Positions 5,872 through 14,029 of a stretch of 22,703 nt of DNA are shown in pieces; the stretch's first letter is position 1, and every line of letters starts with the position of its first letter. Below the pieces are notes generated by a model. The model made no database searches, had not been told where the DNA came from, and saw only the letters and a list, made by a program, of their open reading frames with translations. The DNA comes from Phycisphaerales bacterium UBA3190 (lineage in GTDB: Bacteria > Planctomycetota > Phycisphaerae > Phycisphaerales > UBA1924), in NCBI GenBank assembly GCA_002364005.1, contig DEXG01000021.1, positions 35,029 to 57,731 of the forward strand, written 5' to 3'. A program made the translations under genes and the position numbers.

Positions 5872-6419
5872 ACTCCACCCCCCTCCCCAACGATCTCATC
5901 GCCGTCTGGATCAGCGTCTTCGAGCGCCAGAAGGCCTTCGGTGAGCACGCGTTCAATCAGCTCTCCGACGAGCAGTTCTTCGCGATCCTCGCGCCGGGGC
6001 TCAACTCGTGTGCGATCATCGCCAACCACCTCGCCGGGAACATGACCAGCCGCTTTACCGACTTCCTCACAACCGACGGCGAGAAGCCCGATCGGGACCG
6101 CGACCGCGAGTTCGACCCACCCGCGTCGCACACGCCTGAAGAACGCGCCAAGATCATGCAGCGATGGGAACAGGGCTGGGGGGTGCTGATGGGTACGCTC
6201 AACGGGCTGACGATCGACGACATTGGGAAAACGGTGACGATCCGGTCCGTGCCCCACCCGGTCCATGCCGCCGTCGCCCGCCAGCTCGATCACTACAGCT
6301 TCCACATCGGGCAGATCAACATCATCGCCCGTCAACTCGTGGGCACGGACAACTGGCAGTGGTTCACCCTCGCGCCCGGGGGCACAAAGGCCTTCAACGC
6401 CAAGCTGATGGGCGGTTGA
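5859..6419 (+). CDS. DinB-like protein, DUF1572 type
   Basis: 186 residues. The pattern NSCAIIANHLAGNMTSRFTD followed by FLTTDGEKPDRDRDREFD matches the DUF1572 branch of the DinB/YfiT four-helix-bundle superfamily. Likely metal ligands are His57 (NHLAGN) and the two histidines in LDHYSFHIGQ. Superfamily members include metal-dependent thiol transferases, among them bacillithiol transferases in Firmicutes. That fits loosely with the BshB-like deacetylase at the left edge, but no such activity can be assigned to this branch. The first codons are shared with the chimeric remnant at 4123. Confidence 0.85.
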   Translation: MNTQYSTPLPNDLIAVWISVFERQKAFGEHAFNQLSDEQFFAILAPGLNSCAIIANHLAGNMTSRFTDFLTTDGEKPDRDRDREFDPPASHTPEERAKIMQRWEQGWGVLMGTLNGLTIDDIGKTVTIRSVPHPVHAAVARQLDHYSFHIGQINIIARQLVGTDNWQWFTLAPGGTKAFNAKLMGG

Positions 6420-6452
6420 AGCGCCGGGTTGCATCGGGCCGATGAGAGGGGT

Positions 6453-7340
6453 ATGTCCGAGCCGTTTCCCGCCCATCCTGCCGACGATCTCGCCCGCGCA
6501 TTCGTGGTCGGGTGCAAGAAATCGGGCACCACCTGGATGCAGGCCCTGCTGGAAGTCCACCCGCAGGTCTGTTCGCGGGGTGAAGCGGGGTTTGCGCCGC
6601 TGCTGGCAACCCCCATGTTTGAGCAGCTCAATGCCTACAACAAGCAGCAGCGAGCCGGGGAAATCAATACCTACTCCGGTGCCGACGCCCTGACGCTGGC
6701 CCGGTTTGCGATCAACACCCTGCAGCGCAAATGGATCGACATGCTCCCCGAGCCCGAGCGGGCGCAGGTCCGGGTGATCGCCGACAAATCGCCCGAGCAC
6801 GCCCTGTCGCTGGATGTGCTCAACGCGATCTACCCCAAGATGAAGGCCATCCACATCATCCGCGATGGGCGCGACTGCCTCGTGTCGGGCTGGCATTACA
6901 ACATACGCGGCAACGCCAAAGCATTCCGCTCACAGTTCGTCAGCATGGAGAGCTACGCCAGCTACTTCGCCCAGCAGCAGTGGGTGCCCTCGGTCACCCG
7001 GGCACGCCAATGGGGCGCTGGGCATCCAGACCAGTATCTCGAGCTGCGCTACGAGGCGTTGCTCGCCTCACCAGATGAGCAGGCGCGGCGGATCTTCGAT
7101 TTTCTCGGGGTCGATGCGACCGGCCCGGTCATAGAGCGGGTGATCGAACGCACCTCGTTCAGATCCCTCTCGGGCGGGCGAGATCAGGGTGAGACCAACA
7201 ACCAGTCACACTTCCGCAAGGGGGTCAGCGGCAGCTGGCGCGAGGAACTCGACCCGGCCAGTGTGCGGGTCTTCGAGCAGATCGCCGGCGACACCCTGGA
7301 TGCCCTGGGCTACCCCCGCGCCAGTGCCGTGGGCGTCTGA
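6453..7340 (+). CDS. Sulfotransferase (first of a tandem pair)
   Basis: 295 residues from the ATG at 6453, which follows a GAGAGG stretch. The PAPS-binding 5'-phosphosulfate loop is GCKKSGTTW (residues 20-28) and the 3'-phosphate motif is HIIRDGRDCLVSGWH. The C-terminal GETNNQSHFRKGVSGSWREE is the usual cofactor-binding RKG region. The protein would transfer sulfate from PAPS to an unknown acceptor such as a glycan, lipid or small molecule. No signal peptide is seen, so it is cytoplasmic. The gene is adjacent to a closely similar copy at 7393-8274. Confidence 0.9.
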   Translation: MSEPFPAHPADDLARAFVVGCKKSGTTWMQALLEVHPQVCSRGEAGFAPLLATPMFEQLNAYNKQQRAGEINTYSGADALTLARFAINTLQRKWIDMLPEPERAQVRVIADKSPEHALSLDVLNAIYPKMKAIHIIRDGRDCLVSGWHYNIRGNAKAFRSQFVSMESYASYFAQQQWVPSVTRARQWGAGHPDQYLELRYEALLASPDEQARRIFDFLGVDATGPVIERVIERTSFRSLSGGRDQGETNNQSHFRKGVSGSWREELDPASVRVFEQIAGDTLDALGYPRASAVGV

Positions 7341-7392
7341 ACGCTCCGGCGGTGTTTCGGGTTGTTGGGCCAGGAGTGCCGATAGAAAGATC

Positions 7393-8274
7393 ATGACCGT
7401 GCCCACGCTCTCCCATCCAGCCGACACCCTCCCTCGCGCGTTCATCGTGGGCTGTCAGAAATCGGGCACATCCTGGATGCAGGCCCTGCTCAACGCCCAC
7501 CCCGAGGTCTGCGCCCGCGGCGAGGCCTGCTTCGGCACCTCGCTCCTCCCGCGACTGGCCGGGCTCACCGAGGCCTACAACAAGGCCCAGCGCGCCGGCA
7601 CGACCAACGCGTTCGATGCCGATGATTCCGCCCAGATCATGCGGCTGGCGATCTGCACCCTCCAGCGCAAGTGGTTTGAGGCCGCCAAATCAAAGAGTCC
7701 GGTCCGCATCATCGCCGAGAAAACGCCCGAAGAGGCGCTGACGCTCGACACACTCGGTCGTGTCTTCCCCGCGATGCGGGTGATCCACATCATCCGCGAC
7801 GGGCGCGATGGTGTGGTCTCGGGATGGCACCACAACCTGCGGGAAGATGCCGCGGCCTTCAAGTCCCGCTTCCCAACGCTCGCGTCGTACACACGCTACT
7901 TCGTCGAGCACCACTGGCTGCCGTACATCACCGCCGCCCGCCGATGGGGCATCGAGCACCCCGAGCAGTACCTCGAACTGCAGTACGAGGATGTGCTGGA
8001 TCACCCGACGGAGCATGCCAGGACAATCTTCGGCTTTTTGGGGGTCGATGCCAGCGACGAGCCGGTCGGGCAAGCCGTCGAACGCGCCTCGTTCCGGTCG
8101 ATGTCAGGCGGTCGTGCTCAGGGCGAGACGGACAACGCCTCGCACATGCGCAAGGGCACCAGCGGCGGCTGGCGGGAGGATCTCGATCAGGCGAGCATCG
8201 AGATCTTCGAACAGATCGGCGGCTCCATGCTCGACACACTGGGCTACCCCCGTGCCGCCGCGATGAGCACCTGA
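7393..8274 (+). CDS. Sulfotransferase (second of a tandem pair)
   Basis: 293 residues. It has the same organisation as its upstream neighbour: GCQKSGTSW loop near residue 20, HIIRDGRDGVVSGWH, and GETDNASHMRKGTSGGWRED near the C-terminus. Long stretches align without gaps (for example ALGYPRA versus TLGYPRA at the ends), so the pair arose by tandem duplication and has since diverged. The ATG at 7393 is chosen because it gives an N-terminus matching that of the first copy. The 52-base gap between the genes holds no terminator, so they may be co-transcribed. Confidence 0.9.
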   Translation: MTVPTLSHPADTLPRAFIVGCQKSGTSWMQALLNAHPEVCARGEACFGTSLLPRLAGLTEAYNKAQRAGTTNAFDADDSAQIMRLAICTLQRKWFEAAKSKSPVRIIAEKTPEEALTLDTLGRVFPAMRVIHIIRDGRDGVVSGWHHNLREDAAAFKSRFPTLASYTRYFVEHHWLPYITAARRWGIEHPEQYLELQYEDVLDHPTEHARTIFGFLGVDASDEPVGQAVERASFRSMSGGRAQGETDNASHMRKGTSGGWREDLDQASIEIFEQIGGSMLDTLGYPRAAAMST

Positions 8275-8330
8275 GCGAAAGATTGTCAAACCAGTGTCAC
8301 CAACCGCGGCGTTCGGCGGTATCGTCGTGC

Positions 8331-9896
8331 ATGCATACCAACCACATCATTCGATCCCGTCCGTTCGCCCTGCTTGTGTGTTCTCTTGCAACATTGGTTC
8401 TGCTCAGTGGGTGTTTCTCGTATCAGCGTGCCCAAGGCGAGCCCCTGCCCGCCGAGACGCTGGCACCCGATGCCTGGCCGGTCTTTGAGACCAGCCCCGA
8501 ACTGCGGGAGTTGATGGACACGCCTGAGGTGATCGAGCGATATGCGCTCAACGCTGAGCGGCTCAGGGAGATGTATCCCGAGCTGACCGACGAGGAACTT
8601 GCTGAAGGGCGCTCTCTGCTGGCCGAGGATCTGATTCGCAGTGAACTCGTCCAGGGTGGGCTCTTTCGCGCTTGGGTCGCGCGTTCGGATGCGATGAACG
8701 CATCCGACAAGCAGGTCATCTTTTCGTTCGGTGGTCGTCTGGAGCGTTTTCTCCGTAGCGGGTCATACCTGACGAGCTCGGTAGAAGCGTACGAACGGCG
8801 TCGGAGTGAGATCAGATCAAGTGATGAGTCGCTCAAGAAACTCGGCCAGTTGTTCGCCAGCACGCGCGGGTTGACGAATACCGATGCCGAAGAACGCTGG
8901 CGTCTGGACGATGGGCTCATCGTTGGTCTGCCCGAATCGGTGCCGGAAGAACCGGCGGGGGTGGTCCTGCATATCACCTCGCTGATCGAGAACAAGTACG
9001 AGCACAACATCCTGCGTCGCATGGAAAGCTATGGCTGGGCCGTCGCGCACCTCGATTCGGACATCTATGTCAACGGCCCCAATGACTTGGCTGCGCAAGA
9101 ACGAAAAGAGCAACAACGAAAGCGGGAGCGGGAGTTGTACGATCAGCACCCCGATAATCCCAGCAAAGTTGTGATGCGAGAGAATCGAGTTTACACCGAC
9201 GCCGAAGTGCGTTTGATGGGCGAAATACATCGCGAGCTCTGGGAGCAGGTGCGTGAAGAACTACCCTCAGTTGACAGGGGCTTTGAGATCCACCCCGGAG
9301 ACGACATTGATTCCAAGGCCAGACTCATCGCCGCCGCCATCGATACACGATTGGCCGAGCACGCTTACGCATCAGAGGCGCTGATCGATACGCTCGATGC
9401 GCTCCATCCCGAGTTGGCTCAGAAACCGGTCGTCGTCATGGGCTTCAGCGCCGGAGCCCTGACCGCCCCAACGATCGCGGCGAGATTGCATGAGGTATTC
9501 CCCGATCGCAAAGTCCTGCTCGTCATGATCGGCGGCGGCGGGGACCTGCTCTCGATCTCCCGCCAGAGCACTATGGCCCGCGGCGGGATCTACCTCGAGC
9601 CCGAATCCGGGCCAGAGCCCAGCCCTGAACAGCTGACGCAACTTCAGGCGTCGTATGAAGCTCAAGTTCGCCTCGATCCGCTCGTCGTTGCACCCGCGAT
9701 CAGGGATGTTCCAGTCCTGCATATCTACGGCAACACGGACACGGTCATACCCACCGCTGCCGCCGAACGATTCAATGCTGCCCACGCCAATGTCGATCGA
9801 CTCATCCATAAGGGCGATCACGATACATTGTTCTACTTCATGTCCGGCCAGGCGGGCAAGATCCGTTCGTGGCTCCGGGATCACGGGGTCGAGTAG
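8331..9896 (+). CDS. Alpha/beta-hydrolase-type lipoprotein
   Basis: 521 residues. An N-terminal lipoprotein signal (PFALLVCSLATLVLLSGC) predicts lipid anchoring. Residues of roughly 20-180 are acidic, helical and unrecognised. The C-terminal half has a nucleophile elbow GFSAG with Ser373, an acid candidate in YGNTDTVIPT and a histidine candidate in KGDHDTLFYF, the order expected for an alpha/beta hydrolase. The substrate is unknown. It converges on dtd with only 3 bases between the stops, leaving no room for a terminator. Confidence 0.8.
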   Translation: MHTNHIIRSRPFALLVCSLATLVLLSGCFSYQRAQGEPLPAETLAPDAWPVFETSPELRELMDTPEVIERYALNAERLREMYPELTDEELAEGRSLLAEDLIRSELVQGGLFRAWVARSDAMNASDKQVIFSFGGRLERFLRSGSYLTSSVEAYERRRSEIRSSDESLKKLGQLFASTRGLTNTDAEERWRLDDGLIVGLPESVPEEPAGVVLHITSLIENKYEHNILRRMESYGWAVAHLDSDIYVNGPNDLAAQERKEQQRKRERELYDQHPDNPSKVVMRENRVYTDAEVRLMGEIHRELWEQVREELPSVDRGFEIHPGDDIDSKARLIAAAIDTRLAEHAYASEALIDTLDALHPELAQKPVVVMGFSAGALTAPTIAARLHEVFPDRKVLLVMIGGGGDLLSISRQSTMARGGIYLEPESGPEPSPEQLTQLQASYEAQVRLDPLVVAPAIRDVPVLHIYGNTDTVIPTAAAERFNAAHANVDRLIHKGDHDTLFYFMSGQAGKIRSWLRDHGVE

Positions 9897-9899
9897 CGA

Positions 9900-10361
9900 T
9901 CAGGGCGACTCGATCACAATCGTCACCGGCCCGTCGTTGACCAGCTCGACCCGCATGTCGCCACCAAACACGCCGCGTTGGACTTCCAGCCCCTCGCCCG
10001 CGATCAGCTCGCACACCCGCTCGAACAGCTGCTCGGCCTCGGGTGGTTTCATCGCGCCGGTAAAGTCGGGGCGACGCCCCTTGTGGGCTTGGCCCGCAAC
10101 AGTAAAGTTGGGCACCACCAGCACCTGCCCCTGCGGGTCGTGATCCAGCGCGCCAAGGTTCATCTTCTGGTTCTCGTCCTCGAAGATCCGCATGTGGGCG
10201 ATCTTGCCCGCGATCCACTTGGCATCGGTCTCGGCATCGTCGGCCGCGATCCCCAGCAGCACCACCAGCCCGATCCCGATCTGCGTATGCAACGCTCGCT
10301 GACCTTGCTCATCGACCAGGTGCAGCTTGGCATATTCGACCCGCTGGATCACCGCGCGCAT
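9900..10361 (-). CDS. dtd: D-aminoacyl-tRNA deacylase (D-Tyr-tRNA deacylase)
   Basis: 153 residues from the ATG at 10361. It hydrolyses D-amino acids (and misattached glycine) from tRNA. The N-terminus MRAVIQRVEYAKL is typical, as is the C-terminal NDGPVTIVIE containing the Gly-cisPro pair (144-145) that screens chirality. The usual SQFTL motif appears as PNFTV (84-88), followed by the conserved KGRRPDF. Slightly longer than the common 145 residues because of a short insertion near residue 70 (NLGALDHDPQGQ). Its start overlaps the end of the methyltransferase gene by 13 bases, so the two are co-transcribed. Confidence 0.92.
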   Translation of the reverse strand: MRAVIQRVEYAKLHLVDEQGQRALHTQIGIGLVVLLGIAADDAETDAKWIAGKIAHMRIFEDENQKMNLGALDHDPQGQVLVVPNFTVAGQAHKGRRPDFTGAMKPPEAEQLFERVCELIAGEGLEVQRGVFGGDMRVELVNDGPVTIVIESP

Positions 10362-11122
10362 GAGCAGCCCTGCCCGCACCCGCCCGTCTTCCGATCGGGG
10401 TGGGTGAAGAAGAAGTTGTTGCCGTAGTTTGGTTTGTCGTCCGGGTCGCGCTGGTGCGTGTCATAATCGAACTCGTCGATGGGGATGAGTCTGCCGCCGC
10501 AGAAGCACTGCCCGTTGTATCCCAGGTGCTTGAAGATGGCCCACAGCTCGCCCACCGGGTCGGTGCCGTCGTTGCTGTGTCGGCGTTCACACTCGACGAG
10601 GACCGTGGGCTTGAAGCGTTCGAGCACGGCGCTACCGGCCTCAAAGATCTCCCGCTCGGCCCCCTCGGTGTCGCACTTGATCAGGTCGATCCGATCGAGC
10701 CCGTGCTCGCTGGCGATCGATTCGAGGGTGAAGCAGGGCACCTCGACCTCGCGGATCGTCACGCCGTTGCCGCCCTCAAGCTCCCGGATCGTCGCCCCAT
10801 GCGATGGCCCCTCACCCGGGATGTGCAGGGTGATGGTGCCGACGCTCGAACCCACCGCGCCGTGCTTGACCTGCACATCGCTCGCTGAGCGATACAGGGC
10901 AGCCAGCTTGTGAGCCAGATCGGGCTGCGGCTCAACCGCGATGAGCCGACCGTTGGGCCGCACCCAGCGAGACATCCAATAGGTGTAGGCACCCTTGTGC
11001 GCTCCGATATCGAGCACGGTGTCGCCCGGACGAAGCGAACGCCTGATCGCCTCCAACTCAGCGGGGTCATGACGGGTGCGGTACCGGTGGGCGCGTTGGA
11101 TGAGCCGAAGCTTCTGAATCAT
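10349..11122 (-). CDS. FkbM-family SAM-dependent methyltransferase
   Basis: 257 residues from the ATG at 11122. The SAM-binding glycine motif is VLDIGAHKGAYT (36-47), followed by LIAVEPQPD and the FkbM-type DLIKCDTEGAE. Family members methylate hydroxyl groups, often on sugars or polyketides, but a substrate cannot be given. The frame remains open upstream of this ATG, but the upstream translation is low-complexity and charged, unlike the family. The 3' end overlaps dtd by 13 bases. Confidence 0.85.
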   Translation of the reverse strand: MIQKLRLIQRAHRYRTRHDPAELEAIRRSLRPGDTVLDIGAHKGAYTYWMSRWVRPNGRLIAVEPQPDLAHKLAALYRSASDVQVKHGAVGSSVGTITLHIPGEGPSHGATIRELEGGNGVTIREVEVPCFTLESIASEHGLDRIDLIKCDTEGAEREIFEAGSAVLERFKPTVLVECERRHSNDGTDPVGELWAIFKHLGYNGQCFCGGRLIPIDEFDYDTHQRDPDDKPNYGNNFFFTHPDRKTGGCGQGCSCAR

Positions 11123-11150
11123 GCCCAAGTGTAGTGTGCCCGGGACACCC

Positions 11151-11180
11151 TTGCGTCGTGTGCGACCGCTGGGGTATACT
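11151..11180 (+). promoter_or_regulatory. Sigma-70-type promoter for the small membrane protein
   Basis: TTGCGT (11151-11156) and TATACT (11175-11180) are separated by 18 bases, giving a predicted start near 11187 and a leader of about 26 bases before the ATG at 11213. Confidence 0.55.
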
Positions 11181-11212
11181 GGGTCCGGCCCGCGCCGGGT
11201 CAGGAGACGCTT

Positions 11213-11383
11213 ATGCCTGCCTGGATGCTCATCGCCATACTTGTCATCGTCGTGGTCTTTGTAGGGGTCTCGCTCATCGCGATGTTCACCGAGATGGGCA
11301 CCAAGCGCACCACCGGGACGATGAAGGGCGGGCACAAGTCATCTGGACGCGGCGGCAGTAAATCGAAGAAAAAGCGGTCGTAA
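11213..11383 (+). CDS. Small membrane protein with a basic tail
   Basis: 56 residues. One membrane helix (MLIAILVIVVVFVGVSLIAM, residues 5-24) is followed by a short linker and a strongly basic Ser/Gly/Lys tail (SSGRGGSKSKKKRS). An AGGAG ribbon lies 8 bases before the ATG and a recognisable promoter lies upstream, so this is very likely a real gene despite its size. No family was recognised. The tail could contact membrane phospholipid or RNA. It is convergent with the HD phosphohydrolase gene. Confidence 0.75.
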   Translation: MPAWMLIAILVIVVVFVGVSLIAMFTEMGTKRTTGTMKGGHKSSGRGGSKSKKKRS

Positions 11384-11400
11384 CACGATCGAAGATCGTG
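11384..11400. terminator. Hairpin between convergent genes
   Basis: CACGATC, loop GAA, GATCGTG: a perfect 7-bp stem filling the 18-base gap between two convergent stop codons. No T-tract, so termination strength is doubtful. Confidence 0.45.
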
Positions 11401-11401
11401 C

Positions 11402-13876
11402 TCAGGCAGAGCGGGCCGGCGATTCACCGCTGGGCGGCTTGCCCTCATTGGTTTTCTTCTTCGTCTTGGGCTGGGCGGGCTCGTCGCTGTCGCCGCCGTA
11501 CTGGATCCGCCCGTGGTAGATGCTGGCGACCGTCTTGCTGATCGACTCACAGATCGTCGAAAGCTCCCTGAAGGTCAGGTCGCACTCATCAAACTGCCCG
11601 TCCATCAGGCGCTTGTTCGCCAATGTGCGCACCAACGCGTCGATGCGTGCCGGCGTCGGGTCGGTCAGCGTTCGCGTGGCGCTCTCGACGGCATCGGCGA
11701 GCATCACGATCGCAACCTCTTTGGTCTGCGGCTTGGGACCGGGGTAGCGGTAATCGACCTCGTCGGGCAACTGCTCGGCCTGCTCCTGCATGATCTGCTC
11801 AGCCGTACGCTCTTCGTCGGCCTGGGCGGCCTGCTCGCGGGCACGCCGATAGAAGTACTCCACGAGCGTGGTGCCGTGGTGCGCTTCGATGAAATGACGC
11901 AGCGACTTGGGCAGCCCGTGCTCGCGGGCCATCTCCACGCCGTCCTTGACATGCCCAACGATCACCAGCAGTGACATGGCGGGGGTGAGCTTGTCGTGCT
12001 TGTTGGGCCCGCCCGATTGGTTCTCGATGAAGTAGCCCGGCTTGTTCATCTTGCCGATGTCGTGGTACAGGCACCCGACATAGGTCAGCAGGGCGTCGGC
12101 CCCGATGGATTCGGCGGCACTCTCGGCGATCGACGCGACATTGAGCGAGTGGTTGTAGGTACCCGGCGCTCTTTGCTGGAGCTCACGCAGGATCGGCTGC
12201 TTGGGATCGCGCAGCTCGATGAGCGTCATGCCCGTGGTGATGTCGAACACACGCTCGATGAAGGGCAGTGTGAACAGGGCCACGCCGCCGACGAGCAGCC
12301 CGGCGATGCCCGCCTGAGCACCCGCACCCAAGACTGAACTCAGGTACGCCCCCGCGGGTACACCGGTCCGGGGGAGCCCGATCAGCTGGTCGAGCACGGT
12401 GACGCTCGCGAGCGCCGCGGCGATGATGAGCGACATGCGGATCAGCGTGCTGCGTTCGCGCAGCTCGTCGAGCTGGGCGATGGCGCCGGCGACACCGATG
12501 AGCACGATCGCCAGCAGGCCCATGTGTGCGCCGAGCGCGGCCATCACGATGAGCGTTGCGACGCCGGTGATTGCCAGCCCCGTGCGCTGGTCATACGCGA
12601 TTGAAATGAGCACCGCGATCAGCACCATGGGCGTGATCGTCGCGATCCAGATCAGGCGTGGGTCGAGGGCGCCCGTCACGCACGCGATCACGATCGCGCT
12701 GGTCACGAGCAGGGTCATCCAGCCGATGCGGGCGGGCTTGGACAGGATCTTGGAGCAGTAGCGTGAGATGTACCCGCCCAGCAGGATGCCCAGCGCCGCG
12801 ATCATCGCGAAGACCGCCATGCCTCTCAGCAGCTTGTGCGAGAGCTTTGCGCCATTGGCGTGGTACTCGGCGTTCTCTTTCCATGCCAGCTCATAAGCCG
12901 ACTGCTCGAGGACATCGCCACGAGAGTAGAGACGCTGCCCGATCGTGATGGTGCGACGGACCGGGAGTACCTTGGATGCGGCCTGGTCCATCTCGTTGTT
13001 TGTCGCGGTGGTGTCGTAGACGAATGTTGGACGCTGATCATGCAGCAGACGCGTGCGGACGAGATCGGTCAGCGTATCTGTGAAGCCGGCGATCCGGATG
13101 ATGCGGCTGAGTTCAGCCACACGCTGGTCCTTCTGGTCGATGTTGATCGCATCCTCGCGGCTGATACGCTGGGCTGGGTAGGCCTGCGTGCTCTCGCCCG
13201 TGTTTGACCGCACGATGTAGCGAAGCTCGATCTGTGTGTTCTGCCCCTCCTGCGTCGCGACCTGCCACGCCTGACGATTCAGCAGCGGGCGCCGGCGCAG
13301 GATATCCACCAGCGATGTGACCTGGTTCGACCACGCCTCTGCACGCTGCTCATCGGCGCTGATCTCGCGCAGGGCGCTGAACGAGGCCGGGTTGAGCCCG
13401 AAGCGCAGCCGGATCTCGTCGGAGACCTCGGTCAGCTCTCCGACACCCCCGAGGGTGCGGGGCAGGTTGCTCAGGTCGGCTCGGATCTCGTTGATCACGG
13501 GCATGTCGGCGCTGAACACACGCGGGACATTCATGCGGGCCGCTTCTCGCTGGGTCTGCGTGAGCTGCACATCCTCGGTGTTGAAGTCGACACGCGAGAT
13601 GCGGGTCTCACGCATGATCTGCCCGACATCGACGCGGAGCCGACCCTGCGACCAGATCGTGGTGCTGCCCACAAAGAGCACGAACGCGAAGAAGGCAAAC
13701 CCGCCCCAGACCAGCTTTGGATCCGCGATCCAGTCCGCCATGCGTTGGCGCAGCGAACGCTCCTTGATCTGAACCACCGCGCGGCGTGTGCCCTTGGGGC
13801 TTCCGCTTCGAGCGGTGCCCTTCGTGCCCGGCCGATTCACGGGCTTGGTACTGGGTTTGGATCCGTCTTTACCCAT
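11402..13876 (-). CDS. 7TM-HD membrane phosphohydrolase (PgpH/YqfF family, likely c-di-AMP phosphodiesterase)
   Basis: 824 residues from the ATG at 13876. A basic cytoplasmic N-terminus is followed by one membrane segment (VWGGFAFFAFVLFVGSTTIW), a large extracytoplasmic domain (7TMR-HDED type), a run of hydrophobic helices (about 345-550) and a C-terminal HD domain. The HD domain begins with YNHSLNVASIAE; the signature HD is at residues 605-606 (LYHDIGKM), with EAHHGTT and MLADAVES further on. In Listeria and Bacillus this family degrades the second messenger c-di-AMP. That planctomycetes use it the same way is inferred. The C-terminus ends in a low-complexity Lys/Pro/Ser tail. Confidence 0.9.
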   Translation of the reverse strand: MGKDGSKPSTKPVNRPGTKGTARSGSPKGTRRAVVQIKERSLRQRMADWIADPKLVWGGFAFFAFVLFVGSTTIWSQGRLRVDVGQIMRETRISRVDFNTEDVQLTQTQREAARMNVPRVFSADMPVINEIRADLSNLPRTLGGVGELTEVSDEIRLRFGLNPASFSALREISADEQRAEAWSNQVTSLVDILRRRPLLNRQAWQVATQEGQNTQIELRYIVRSNTGESTQAYPAQRISREDAINIDQKDQRVAELSRIIRIAGFTDTLTDLVRTRLLHDQRPTFVYDTTATNNEMDQAASKVLPVRRTITIGQRLYSRGDVLEQSAYELAWKENAEYHANGAKLSHKLLRGMAVFAMIAALGILLGGYISRYCSKILSKPARIGWMTLLVTSAIVIACVTGALDPRLIWIATITPMVLIAVLISIAYDQRTGLAITGVATLIVMAALGAHMGLLAIVLIGVAGAIAQLDELRERSTLIRMSLIIAAALASVTVLDQLIGLPRTGVPAGAYLSSVLGAGAQAGIAGLLVGGVALFTLPFIERVFDITTGMTLIELRDPKQPILRELQQRAPGTYNHSLNVASIAESAAESIGADALLTYVGCLYHDIGKMNKPGYFIENQSGGPNKHDKLTPAMSLLVIVGHVKDGVEMAREHGLPKSLRHFIEAHHGTTLVEYFYRRAREQAAQADEERTAEQIMQEQAEQLPDEVDYRYPGPKPQTKEVAIVMLADAVESATRTLTDPTPARIDALVRTLANKRLMDGQFDECDLTFRELSTICESISKTVASIYHGRIQYGGDSDEPAQPKTKKKTNEGKPPSGESPARSA

Positions 13877-13902
13877 ACGCGGCGGCTTCTGTGCGCCTCT
13901 CA

Positions 13903-13908
13903 ATCATA
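13903..13908 (-). promoter_or_regulatory. Extended -10 element upstream of the HD phosphohydrolase
   Basis: On the minus strand, TGATATGAT contains TATGAT preceded by the extended TGn motif, about 27 bases before the ATG at 13876. No clear -35 box. Confidence 0.4.
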
Positions 13909-13994
13909 TCAGCGATCCCGAGCTTTCGAGCAGATACACACCAGACACTCTTCATCGACTCGATCCGGCGCCTGCTGTGCCAAAGAAGCAATAT

Positions 13995-14015
13995 CGGGCC
14001 TCGCTTCCCGGCCCG
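13995..14015 (-). terminator. GC-rich hairpin downstream of phoR
   Basis: CGGGCC and GGCCCG form a 6-bp stem around a 9-base loop, 15 bases past the phoR stop. There is no clear T-tract, so it is a weak candidate. Confidence 0.25.
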
Positions 14016-14029
14016 TGCGTCCGAAATGG

